DNA of 57,985 nucleotides, from contig NZ_VOSK01000016.1 of assembly GCF_009296175.1 (NCBI RefSeq), forward strand, positions 1 to 57,985, given 5' to 3'. A program made the translations under genes and the position numbers. The notes beneath the pieces are model-generated. The model saw only the letters and a program-made list of their open reading frames with translations. It searched no databases and was not told where the DNA came from. Shown here in pieces: positions 49,801 through 57,365 of the stretch (positions within the stretch are counted from its first letter, which is position 1; every line of letters begins with the position of its first letter). The DNA is from Microvirga tunisiensis (lineage in GTDB: Bacteria; Pseudomonadota; Alphaproteobacteria; Rhizobiales; Beijerinckiaceae).

Positions 49801-49876
49801 TCGGAAGAAAGATTTCTTCTGGTTTTGTCGGGTTCCCAACAGACGGGGGTATCCCTACCTTAGTATTCTTGAACTC

Positions 49877-49895
49877 TATTAACGCAAAGTTAATA
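49877..49895. promoter_or_regulatory. Perfect inverted repeat before the 94-residue gene
   Basis: TATTAAC-GCAAA-GTTAATA, 7-bp perfect arms with a 5-nt centre, ending 11 bp before the ATG at 49907. Its position over the likely transcription start or ribosome-binding region suggests an operator. Confidence 0.45.
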
Positions 49896-49906
49896 CGAGG
49901 GACGAG

Positions 49907-50191
49907 ATGAACGATACTAAGTTTCATAACAATGAATCGAACAACGGGGCTCTCCTTCCCAGAATATATTCACCCACCTTCCAGCCGTTGCTTCAGTCCC
50001 TTCTCGCGACCTTGGCCGATATCGATTTCGACTACGAGCAGGAACGCGAGAAGCTGAGCATCAACTCACCGGACACCAACATCAAGATCCGCGCCCTCGA
50101 GAAGCTGAAAGCCCGCCACTACGAGCGCCGGCAGCCTTACATCCAGCAGCTCGCCATCCTGCAGAAACGCATGATGGAATTAAGAGCGTAG
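49907..50191 (+). CDS. Conserved-type small protein of unknown function
   Basis: 94 residues, not recognised. Mostly helical: FQPLLQSLLATLADIDFDYEQEREKL then IKIRALEKLKARHYERRQPYIQQLAILQKRMMEL, which looks like two antiparallel helices. Strongly charged, no signal or membrane segment, so probably cytoplasmic. GAGGGACG precedes the ATG. Confidence 0.62.
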   Translation: MNDTKFHNNESNNGALLPRIYSPTFQPLLQSLLATLADIDFDYEQEREKLSINSPDTNIKIRALEKLKARHYERRQPYIQQLAILQKRMMELRA

Positions 50192-50342
50192 TCAAACGTC
50201 TCACTATTCGGCGCGATTGAAACGCCAGGCGTCGAGATCAAGAACAATATTCTTTGGGGCATAAGCACTCAACGAGTCAGGTCAGATGAGTGCGTTCACA
50301 AGACCTGAGCACACACCACCTGCTCACGAGGGATTGTAGCCA

Positions 50343-50789
50343 ATGACTGAGGAAGAAATCGAAATCGTTGCGGAGGAACTGGCCAAGATCGGTGGCGTGA
50401 CTTGGTATCCCGGACGTGAAAAGGGAACCCTGATGAGGGTCGTCTGCGACCGCTACCGCGATAGGGCCAGGGTGGCGATCGAAGCCCTTGATCGCTACCG
50501 GTCCGGTCGGCAAGCGTCTCTCTCGCAAGACAACGGACAGGCCGACAGACTCTCGACGAGCAGCAAGCCGCATGCCAAGACGCATGCATCGACTCATGAC
50601 GAGATCAGACCTGGGACGACCGTCATATACCGTCCTCCGGGGGATCGGAGGGCCTATTCCTGCCGAGTCGTCGAGATCGAGGGCAACCGTGCGTACCTTG
50701 CCCCCATCCTTCGGGCCTGCACGGACTGGGTTTCCATCGAACACCTCGCCCCGGCGCAGGAACCCGACAAGGCTGCGGCCCGCGATTGA
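50343..50789 (+). CDS. Hypothetical protein with an SH3-like C-terminal half
   Basis: 148 residues, not recognised. N-terminal helix MTEEEIEIVAEELAKIGGVTW (about 1-50), a polar linker (55-85), and a beta-rich part (about 86-135: IRPGTTVIYRPPGDRRAYSCRVVEI, RAYLAPI) with the look of a small barrel. No signal peptide. Possibly a nucleic-acid or protein-binding adaptor, a guess only. Confidence 0.6.
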   Translation: MTEEEIEIVAEELAKIGGVTWYPGREKGTLMRVVCDRYRDRARVAIEALDRYRSGRQASLSQDNGQADRLSTSSKPHAKTHASTHDEIRPGTTVIYRPPGDRRAYSCRVVEIEGNRAYLAPILRACTDWVSIEHLAPAQEPDKAAARD

Positions 50790-50858
50790 AGCATCTCCAA
50801 AGACCGTCAGGGCGGCTCTGTCAGGGGCCGCCCTCGCTTTGTCCGGCCAAGCCTCCCC

Positions 50859-51977
50859 TTACTGGGTCAGCTTGCTGTACGTGCCGCCCTTCCAGACATT
50901 GATGTTGTATTTCGGGTCCTTGATGTCGCCCTTCTCGTCGAAGGTCACCGGCCCGAGCACCGTGTCGACATTCGTACTGCGCAGGGTCTTTGCCACGGCC
51001 TTCGGATCCGTGCTCCCGGCCTTGCCGATTCCGCCGGCGATGGCCTGAACGGTCGCGTAGGAGAACAGGGTAAAGCCCTCCGGCACGAAACCGATCTGCT
51101 GGAACTGGGCCAGCGCCCCCTTGGCCGCCTCGCTGTCGCGACCGTCGGGCGGGAAGGTGAACAGGGTTCCGTCAGCCGCGGGACCTGCCACGGCGCCGAA
51201 TTCCGGCGTCGCGATGCTGTCGCCCATCATCAGCTGGAATTTGTAATTCTGATCGGCGGCCTGACGCATGATGAGGCCGGCCTCGGTGTGATAGCCGCCG
51301 AAATAGAGGAACTCGACACCCTGGCTCTTGAGACGATTGACCACGGCCTTGTAGTCCTTTTCGCCGGGGTTGATACCCTCGTACATCACCTCCTTCACAC
51401 CGGCGCCGTTGAGGGAGGCCTTCACCACATCGGCGAGTCCTTTGCCATAGGCGCTCTTGTCATGAAGAATGGCGATCTTCTTGGTTCCGTAGTTCTGCTT
51501 GATCCACGGACCGATGAACTTGCCCTGCGCATCATCGCGGCCATAGAGGCGCATGATGGTCGACCAGCCCTGCTCGGCCGCCTTGTCGGTCATCGCCGGA
51601 TTGCTGGATGCCGGGCTCATCATCAGAACGTCAGCCTCGGCATAGACCTCGGAGGCCGGGATCGAGGAGCCGGAGCAGGCATGGCCGTCGACGAACTTGA
51701 TGCCGTCGGCGATGATGCGGTTGGCGATGGCGACGGCCTGCTTGGGATCGCAGGCATCGTCATAAAGGACGACCTTGAGGGTCTTCCCGTTGACGCCGCC
51801 ATTCTTGTTGATGGCCTGTGCCGCGAGTTCGGCGCCGTGCTTGAGCTGCTCGCCGATGCTGGCGACCGCACCGGTCATCGGTCCGGCCACGGCGATGGTG
51901 ATATCCTCTGCGCGAGCAACCCCGGTTCCCGCCAGCAAGGCCAGGATGGACAGACGATAGGCGGACCCTCTCTTCAT
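50859..51977 (-). CDS. Branched-chain amino acid-type ABC substrate-binding protein
   Basis: 372 residues, periplasmic receptor of the LivJ/LivK family. Signal peptide about 1-23 (LSILALLAGTGVARA). The Liv pattern is plain: ITIAVAGPMTGAVASIGEQLKHGAELA, LYDDACDPKQAVAIANRI, GHACSGSSIPASEVY with the family disulphide cysteines, and IAILHDKSAYGKGLA. GGAGG precedes the ATG at 51977. It is an orphan: no LivHMGF genes are present. The following oxidase gene suggests an amino acid or N-methyl amino acid ligand (inference). Confidence 0.92.
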   Translation of the reverse strand: MKRGSAYRLSILALLAGTGVARAEDITIAVAGPMTGAVASIGEQLKHGAELAAQAINKNGGVNGKTLKVVLYDDACDPKQAVAIANRIIADGIKFVDGHACSGSSIPASEVYAEADVLMMSPASSNPAMTDKAAEQGWSTIMRLYGRDDAQGKFIGPWIKQNYGTKKIAILHDKSAYGKGLADVVKASLNGAGVKEVMYEGINPGEKDYKAVVNRLKSQGVEFLYFGGYHTEAGLIMRQAADQNYKFQLMMGDSIATPEFGAVAGPAADGTLFTFPPDGRDSEAAKGALAQFQQIGFVPEGFTLFSYATVQAIAGGIGKAGSTDPKAVAKTLRSTNVDTVLGPVTFDEKGDIKDPKYNINVWKGGTYSKLTQ

Positions 51978-52008
51978 GGCAGTGCCTCCAGCTTTCTGCT
52001 TCGCCGCT

Positions 52009-53148
52009 TCAGGCCGATTGCCGCCGGAAGCGTTCGAGCTTGAAACGAGAGATGTCGTTCGCAGGCGTTTTTCCAAGGGCGAGGTCGGCCAGCACCTCTC
52101 CGATCACGCTGGCGAACTTGAAGCCATGCCCCGAACACGGCGAGGCCAGGATAATCCGCGGATCGGCAGAAGACCGATCGATCACGAAATCCTCGTCCGG
52201 GGTACGGGTGTACATGCAGGTCCGCATGGCCCGGAGCGGCCCGTTCGCCTCCGGCATCGCCAGGGCGAGCATGCGCCGGATCTGCGCCTCGTCGGCGGCT
52301 CCGCCGTCCTGGCTCAAATCGTCGGCCGACGGGAGATAGGCCCCCTTGCGGTGGGACGCCGTCTTGACGCCCGTGCCGGCGAAATCCGGAAAACCGTAGC
52401 AGGCATCGTCCTCGGATTCGAGAATGAAGACCGGGCAGCGATCCGGGGCGTAATAGGCCGGTTGCAGAGGCTCGAACCAGCCGAGCACCTGGCGCGTCAG
52501 CTTGAGATGCGGCTTCAGCTCGGGCGCGAAATCGCCGATCCAGGCACCCGCCGCAACGATCACGGACCCGGCCTCGATCTCACCGGCTTCCGTCCTCACA
52601 CGCACGCCGGAGCCGAGCGGCTCGATGGCCAGGACACGTGTCCCCGTCCTGACTTCGGCGCCATGTCTTTCCGCCAGTCCGACGAATTGCTGGATGGCGA
52701 GCTCCGGCCGCAGGAAACCGCCTTCAGGCTGATACAATCCGGTCCAGTGGGGCGGCACCTTGAAAGCCGGAAACCGCCGGTTGATCTCGGCCGCGCTCAG
52801 GACCTCATGGTCGAGGCCATGCAACCTGGACGCTTCGAGGGAGCCCTCGACGATGGGGCAGCCGGGATAGCCTGCCTCGAGGACGCCGGTGACGGTGAGA
52901 ATGTTGTGGCGGCAGAGCTGCTCCAGCTCGCGCCACTTCTCCATCGCGCGACGCGCCAACGGAACATAGGACGGGTGCTCGAAATAGGAGAGCCGGATGA
53001 TCCGGCTCTCTCCATGCGAAGAGCCCTTGTCATGCCCCGGCTCGAATTGTTCGATGCCGATGACGCGCCGTCCCTGACGAGCAAGATTGAAGAGCGCGGC
53101 GCTCCCCATGGCGCCAAGCCCGATCACCGCCACATCGAACGTCGTCAT
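52009..53148 (-). CDS. solA: N-methyl-L-tryptophan/sarcosine oxidase-like flavoenzyme
   Basis: 379 residues of the MSOX/SolA group, which oxidatively demethylate N-methyl amino acids. The dinucleotide-binding GLGAMGSAALFNLARQG is at about 10-26, GSSHGESRIIRLSYFEHPSYVPL follows, and PCSGHGFKFASVIGEVL is the C-terminal flavin motif carrying the family histidine/lysine region. The covalent-FAD cysteine of MSOX corresponds to Cys in SPCSGHGFK. Located 31 bp upstream of the Liv-type receptor on the same strand, hence probably one operon. Confidence 0.88.
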   Translation of the reverse strand: MTTFDVAVIGLGAMGSAALFNLARQGRRVIGIEQFEPGHDKGSSHGESRIIRLSYFEHPSYVPLARRAMEKWRELEQLCRHNILTVTGVLEAGYPGCPIVEGSLEASRLHGLDHEVLSAAEINRRFPAFKVPPHWTGLYQPEGGFLRPELAIQQFVGLAERHGAEVRTGTRVLAIEPLGSGVRVRTEAGEIEAGSVIVAAGAWIGDFAPELKPHLKLTRQVLGWFEPLQPAYYAPDRCPVFILESEDDACYGFPDFAGTGVKTASHRKGAYLPSADDLSQDGGAADEAQIRRMLALAMPEANGPLRAMRTCMYTRTPDEDFVIDRSSADPRIILASPCSGHGFKFASVIGEVLADLALGKTPANDISRFKLERFRRQSA

Positions 53149-53263
53149 CGACCTTACCTTTCAAGACCCTACCGAACACGGGCGCCTACATTCCGCAGCG
53201 AACAATGGTTCGTCAATCCGGCCCCCTGAGAGCCGTCCTGAGCATAGGTTACGGGCCTTAAGC

Positions 53264-53289
53264 GAAAGCCCCGCAGTTTCCTGCGGGGC
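53264..53289 (-). terminator. Intrinsic terminator
   Basis: Perfect 9-bp stem GCCCCGCAG/CTGCGGGGC with a 4-nt loop, then TTTCGCTT on the minus strand. It ends a transcript coming from the right, possibly that of the small ORF at 53303. Confidence 0.7.
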
Positions 53290-53302
53290 CGACGAGCACA
53301 CC

Positions 53303-53404
53303 TTAGATGGCGAAAAAATCCTTCTCGCTGATGGACGCGCCGGTGCTGAGCGCCGTGTCACGTGCCGTGCGCAGCCCCACACAAAACTGAATATCATTCC
53401 GCAT
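53303..53404 (-). CDS. Possible 33-residue protein
   Basis: Not recognised. ATG at 53404, stop 14 bp before a good terminator. The sequence NDIQFCVGLRTARDTALS with the tail SEKDFFAI looks protein-like, and an in-frame extension to 53497 exists. The ribosome-binding site is weak (AAATAAAG). Support is the terminator only. Confidence 0.35.
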   Translation of the reverse strand: MRNDIQFCVGLRTARDTALSTGASISEKDFFAI

Positions 53405-53594
53405 CTTTATTTGATATCGCTCGCGGTCCGCTATCGGGATGAAGAATCCTCTGTCACCAGGCATCGCGAATAGACCCTGCCCTCCTCGGTGATTCATTCC
53501 GACCTATAATGGATCGGCAGGCTGCGGCGGGACGCAGATATTGGAACCCTTTTGACGCGGCTGCTGTTCTCGTGGATCAGACGAGGAGGAACAC

Positions 53595-54077
53595 ATGAGC
53601 CGAGGCTTTCCATCCATGACGGCCCTTTTGGGGCTTCTTGCCGTCGCTGGCTTCCAAAACCGGGATAAGATTGCTGAGATGCTCGGCGGCCTTACATCCA
53701 ACCCAGGCGGGGCTCCGGGTGGCCCGGGACACCAACAAGGCGGCGCAGGTGGCCTAGGCGGTTTAGGCGGCCTGGGCGGCTTGCTTGGCGGCCTAGGCGG
53801 ACAGAACTCCGGCGGTCTGCTGAGCGGCGGCTTGGGTGAGTTGGTCGACAGCTTCCGACAGAATGGCCAGGGCGATGTTGCCGAGTCCTGGGTTGGCACC
53901 GGCCCGAACAAGGAGGTCGCTCCACAGCAATTGGAGCAGGCGATCGGGCCTGACGTCTTGGCGGCTCTGACGCAGCAAACCGGTTTGTCGCGAGAGGAGA
54001 TCCTCGCGCGACTGTCCAAGGAGCTTCCGCAGGCCGTTGATCAGTATACGCCCGAAGGGCGGATCCCCAGCGCCTGA
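53595..54077 (+). CDS. yidB: YidB family protein (DUF937)
   Basis: 160 residues. N-terminal helix MTALLGLLAVAGFQNRDKIAEML, a glycine-rich linker (about 36-80 with repeated GGLGGLGG), then the DUF937 part (about 80-155) with SWVGTGPNKEVAPQQLEQAIG and LSREEILARLSKELPQAVD. Function unknown; bacterial genomes often carry it among stress genes. AGGAGG lies 6 nt before the ATG. GGAAC-N17-TGTT upstream may be a sigma-EcfG promoter. Confidence 0.88.
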   Translation: MSRGFPSMTALLGLLAVAGFQNRDKIAEMLGGLTSNPGGAPGGPGHQQGGAGGLGGLGGLGGLLGGLGGQNSGGLLSGGLGELVDSFRQNGQGDVAESWVGTGPNKEVAPQQLEQAIGPDVLAALTQQTGLSREEILARLSKELPQAVDQYTPEGRIPSA

Positions 54078-54102
54078 CCGAACCGCTTGGTCATTCGAAA
54101 GG

Positions 54103-54190
54103 TGAGCGCCGCCCATAAGGTCAACGGCGCTCATTGATACCGACCACGGCAGAGCGCCTCGGCTTTCTTGCAAGGCCGGGCGCTCTATCC
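54103..54190 (+). terminator. Tandem hairpins after yidB
   Basis: Stem TGAGCGCCG/CGGCGCTCA (54103-54133) without a U-tract, then AGAGCGCC/GGCGCTCT (54151-54186) followed by ATCCTTTT. The second is the better terminator candidate. Confidence 0.45.
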
Positions 54191-54288
54191 TTTTGACCTG
54201 CCTCCTACCTCCATCGCCTCATTCCTGAAAGCCGGTAATCAGGTAGCCTTCCAGCGCTCTGTTGCGACGCGGAGCGTGGGAGGGGCTG

Positions 54289-54531
54289 ATGCATACTGAC
54301 CGCTTTGTCGTCTTCAAGTTTCAAGACGAGTGGCTGGTAACCTACGCAGACCGGGAACAGACGGCATTCGCAACGCGTCAGGACGCGGAACGGTCGGCTT
54401 TCGACGCGGCGGATACGCTCGCATCCAATGGCCATGCCGTTTCCGTGCTCATCATTCCGGATGTCTCGGAGAATGTCTCCAAACCCTATCCGCACATGGA
54501 AAGATCCATCCGGAAGAAGAGCCTGAATTAG
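54289..54531 (+). CDS. Small DUF2188-like protein
   Basis: 80 residues from the ATG at 54289, with GGGAGGGG upstream. The pattern FKFQDEWLVTYADREQTAFATRQDAERSAFDAADTLASNGHAVSVLIIPD resembles DUF2188 and related small alpha/beta proteins (a tryptophan strand followed by an A-rich helix and a VLI strand). Function unknown. Confidence 0.62.
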   Translation: MHTDRFVVFKFQDEWLVTYADREQTAFATRQDAERSAFDAADTLASNGHAVSVLIIPDVSENVSKPYPHMERSIRKKSLN

Positions 54532-54703
54532 AGCCGTCCTCGCTTCGACGCGGTCTCCCACCCTCTCTCGATCCCTTAGCCTCGCCTTCGAGCATTCGCT
54601 CGCTTGTGTGCCGGTAGTAGCGCATCGTGCGAACCTGGAGGTGCGCGTCAGCGAAATGTGGATCCGGTTGTCCGCGCGGGACGATGCTCATCTCAAGGGT
54701 TCA

Positions 54704-54750
54704 AGCATCGGATGGATCCAAAAGTGGTTTCCACTTTCGGGTCCGATGCT
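54704..54750. repeat. Family D nested palindrome
   Basis: 47-bp element: outer arms AGCATCGGA/TCCGATGCT and inner arms AAAGTGG/CCACTTT around TTT. A partial relative lies at 28771. Confidence 0.85.
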
Positions 54751-54790
54751 CTAGGTTAGGATTATACTGGATGTGCTCCTTGGGAGCGGG

Positions 54791-55099
54791 ATGTCGGCGA
54801 TGCTCTGGGCAAAGAAGGCAATCGGTCCCGCTGAATGGGGCCCGACTCAGGACCAGTTCGAAGAGCTTTTCGTCAAGCTCGGAAGCCCGAAGCAGATGAT
54901 GCTCGCCGCTGCGTCCGACCCGACGTCCGGCCAATCGATCTTCCTCATGAGCCTTCCGAATACGACGTTTCTGGGCTCCTTTTCAGGCTTTGAATGCGTG
55001 ACCGAGGAGGCACTGCCCTCGGAGGCTGCACTGCTTGTCGGTCACAACGACGAGTTGCTCAAGCACTTCAAATATCCGGCGCGAAGGCCGTTGTCTTAG
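54791..55099 (+). CDS. Hypothetical protein
   Basis: 102 residues, not recognised. GGGAGCGGG precedes the ATG. MLWAKKAIGPAEWGPTQDQFEELFVKLGSPKQMML is followed by two strands (QSIFLMSLPN, FECVTEE). No signal peptide. It could be a toxin-immunity-type or adaptor protein, but nothing supports either. The family D palindrome lies 40 bp upstream. Confidence 0.5.
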   Translation: MSAMLWAKKAIGPAEWGPTQDQFEELFVKLGSPKQMMLAAASDPTSGQSIFLMSLPNTTFLGSFSGFECVTEEALPSEAALLVGHNDELLKHFKYPARRPLS

Positions 55100-55185
55100 G
55101 CCGAACGGTTCTTTTCCGCTGAACTTCCCCTCCTCAAGCAAGCCTTCGGCAAGCTTGGGCATTGGGTTGCCACAATTCGCTGCCA

Positions 55186-55488
55186 ATGGCCGAGGTTGTT
55201 CGAGCCTTTGCAGTGGAGAGCATCGTGACCGCAGCCCACGATTTCGATGAGATGGTGGATCTACTCGCACTAAGCCGACCCTTCGAGCGATCGGCGGGCA
55301 TGACCATGGCGTGCAAGATCGCGGCATTGCCGCTTCGGGATGCCATCACCCTGGTCGTCGAAGATTGGGCCGACGACAAGTTCAGGCAATTGAGTGCCGT
55401 CATCGTCAGGCGGTCGGCCCCGGCCATCCGCAGCTTCGAGGAGATCCGGCATCTCTACGAGACGGCCGAGATCGCGCCCGCGACATGA
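55186..55488 (+). CDS. Hypothetical helical protein
   Basis: 100 residues from the ATG at 55186, not recognised. Short helices VVRAFAVESIVTAAHDFDEMVDLLAL and DAITLVVEDWADDKFRQLSAVIV. Codon use is like the host's, but the ribosome-binding site is weak. Confidence 0.42.
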   Translation: MAEVVRAFAVESIVTAAHDFDEMVDLLALSRPFERSAGMTMACKIAALPLRDAITLVVEDWADDKFRQLSAVIVRRSAPAIRSFEEIRHLYETAEIAPAT

Positions 55489-55631
55489 GCGAAGCGGGGT
55501 GACGCTCCCTAGGCACTCATGATGCCCTGCATTTGGGCTCACCGGCTCATATTTCACCACCCACCCCCCTTCCCTCCTGGGCCGGCAACCGCTTTGATGG
55601 GCTCGGCTCAGCGACCGATTGGAGGAACGGG

Positions 55632-55733
55632 GTGGAATTCAACGAAGCAAAGTGCTCATGTCCGAAGTGGTTTCCGGTCTTCCTTTCCGGCATCGGGCTT
55701 GCGAGTCTCGCCGTGTCCCATCTGTTCTGGTGA
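55632..55733 (+). CDS. Possible 33-residue membrane protein
   Basis: Too small for most gene callers. GTG start with GGAGGA 5 nt upstream. The protein has a cysteine pair (CSC) and then one hydrophobic helix (FPVFLSGIGLASLAVSHLF, about residues 14-32), like small inner-membrane proteins. Rated on the ribosome-binding site and helix only. Confidence 0.48.
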   Translation: MEFNEAKCSCPKWFPVFLSGIGLASLAVSHLFW

Positions 55734-55873
55734 AACCCGCCCATCGCGTGCCTGGGGCGGCTTTTCCCTCTGCTACTGATGCGATCGGGCCATTTTGGAC
55801 CTTGACGAAAAGACCCTGTTCGCGTCTATTGCGCCACCTGCGAAGCGGGATCTCAGATCCGGTCTTTTCGCCT

Positions 55874-55964
55874 GGAGACGTGGCCGAGCGGCTGAAGGCA
55901 CTCGTTTGCTAAATGAGCATACCTCAAAAGGGTATCGAGGGTTCGAATCCCTCCGTCTCCGCCA
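55874..55964 (+). tRNA. tRNA-Ser (anticodon GCT)
   Basis: Acceptor GGAGACG (55874-55880) pairs with CGTCTCC (55954-55960), discriminator G at 55961 and encoded CCA at 55962-55964. The anticodon loop TTGCTAA presents GCT (55908-55910), reading AGC/AGU. A long variable arm and the T arm GAGGGTTCGAATCCCTC confirm the class II serine type. Phage DNA begins to its right. Confidence 0.95.
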
Positions 55965-56116
55965 TTTGCCTTGCCTAAGCACTTGAACCTTTTAGAGTAT
56001 TTTGGTTTGCATGGTGGCCGTCCCCACCGCTTTTCCCACCTTGGGCTCTCGGTTGCTCCTTCTGATCCGTGCTTTTCCGGCGAGCCTTCAAGCCCTCATC
56101 TGGGCCAATCACCAAC

Positions 56117-56183
56117 GCTGTGACAATAGTGCCGGTAGCTCCTGAAAGGAGTGATCCGGGTGCTGTGACAATAGTTACAATAG
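56117..56183. repeat. Direct repeat GCTGTGACAATAGT, two copies
   Basis: Exact 14-bp copies at 56117-56130 and 56162-56175, exactly 45 bp (5 x 9) apart, with a partial ACAATAG directly after the second. Confidence 0.85.
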
Positions 56184-56281
56184 GTCGGGTTTCAGGGGCT
56201 GTCGGCACAGTGGCGCTCGGCAGGCCGAGCGCCTCGCCCGCGCGTCAGGCCTTGGTCCGCAGGCGGGCTCTCCAACACATC

Positions 56282-56335
56282 AGCTCCGTTAGCTCCGATA
56301 GCTCCGTTAGCTCCGTTAGCTCCGTTAGCTCTGCA
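56282..56335. repeat. 9-bp tandem array AGCTCCGTT
   Basis: Six contiguous units: four exact AGCTCCGTT, one AGCTCCGAT, and a final degenerate AGCTCTGCA. Confidence 0.92.
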
Positions 56336-57334
56336 AAATGCAGTTTTGGGTTGGAGCCTTGCTACACTTGCTACGTTTGCTACGGTTGTAGGACCAAAGT
56401 ATCACCTGAGGATTATTCTCATTGCGACCCGAGCTTTCGGAGTAGGAGCCGTCGCCCAGCGAACCGCCGCCACGCCCGTCGCTGCCGCCCGACATGCCGG
56501 TGTCGCCTGTGCCGCGCCCGTCGCTGCGGACGCCGTCAATGCCCAGGACGTTATCCCTCATCGCGCCGCGCGTGCTGGAGCGGGAGACGAGGCTTCCCCG
56601 CTGATCGTAGACGGAGCGGGTGATGCCCATGGCCTGATCGAAGCTGTCGACCACATCGGCATAGCCCCTGTTCGAAAACCCGAGGCCGCCGAAGGGGTCG
56701 TTGGGGCCGAAGGCATCGCGCCCGCCATAAGCGCCCGCATTGTCATGGATCACTCCGTCAGCCGTGCGCTGGGTCTCCCGGCCCGTGGCATTCGATCCAG
56801 CAGCGCGGCCAACCGGCCCCGGCGACCAGAAGTCCTCGCGGGCCATTGGCGCGGCCTGTTGCACGGCAGACTGTTGCACGCCGGGTCTGGCCACGTTCTG
56901 CGGCAGCATGGTCCCGCCGAGCAACTCAACTCGTTGACCCCGGCATTGCCCTTGAGCATCGTGCCGACGCCCGAGAGAGGCCGTGACGGCGGGATCGGGC
57001 CGACATTCGGGTTGCGCATCCCGACCTTGCCGGGGCGCTGCGGTGGCATCGGGCCTTCATAGTCGAAGTTGCCGATGGGATCGCGCATGCCCCTGGTGCC
57101 GAAGGAGTTGCGGCCCGCGAAGCCCTTGAGCTGGGCCATCGGTGCCTGACTGATGGGCTGCGGACTGCCATAGATGCTGTCCGCAAACGACGACGGCCCG
57201 TAATTCGAACCGAAATTGCCAGTGATTGAGGGGTCAAAAGGTTCATAGCCGAAGCTTTGATCTCGCCCCGCAGGCGAGCCGGGACCGTAGTAGTTGGGTC
57301 CCGTCATGACGTGGCCCGCCCTGCCGACAGGCAT
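56325..57334 (-). pseudogene. Phage protein gene broken by a 5-bp duplication
   Basis: The first part (ATG 57334, GAGGAAG upstream; Gly/Pro/Asn-rich, TGPNYYGPGSPAGRDQSFGY) and the second (from LGGTMLPQNVARPGVQQSAV) lie in different frames. The join is at 56922-56931, where CAACT is tandemly duplicated. Removing one copy restores NELLGGTM. Low-complexity composition and position 32 bp after the terminase suggest a phage structural or internal virion protein. The 3-prime end runs into the 9-bp repeats, so the natural stop has probably been lost. Confidence 0.7.
56359..56385. repeat. 9-bp tandem array TTGCTACNN
   Basis: Three contiguous units TTGCTACAC, TTGCTACGT, TTGCTACGG, 24 bp after the AGCTCCGTT array. 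Confidence 0.88.
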
Positions 57335-57365
57335 CGAGCCGTGCTTCCTCTGCAAGTCGCGCTGA

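Larger units (their letters stand above)
53149..53594. other. solA/yidB divergent region
   Basis: 446 bp. It contains a possible very small minus-strand gene (53303-53404), its terminator, and a GGAAC-N17-TGTT stress-type promoter candidate for yidB at 53543-53568. Confidence 0.5.
56069..56395 (+). other. Open frame with three 9-bp repeat families
   Basis: A frame without stops runs across 56069-56395 and on. Three repeat blocks all keep this frame: A-V-T-I-V twice (56117, 56162), S-S-V (56282-56335) and C-Y-X (56360-56386). The remainder past 56395 is antisense to a phage gene. It may be the C-terminal remnant of a phage replication protein, since such periodic 9-bp arrays occur in phage primase/helicase genes, but there is no domain to confirm it. 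Confidence 0.35.

Noticed and set aside
56282-56385. CRISPR array
   Set aside because: Units are 9 bp and contiguous with no spacers, and there are no cas genes.
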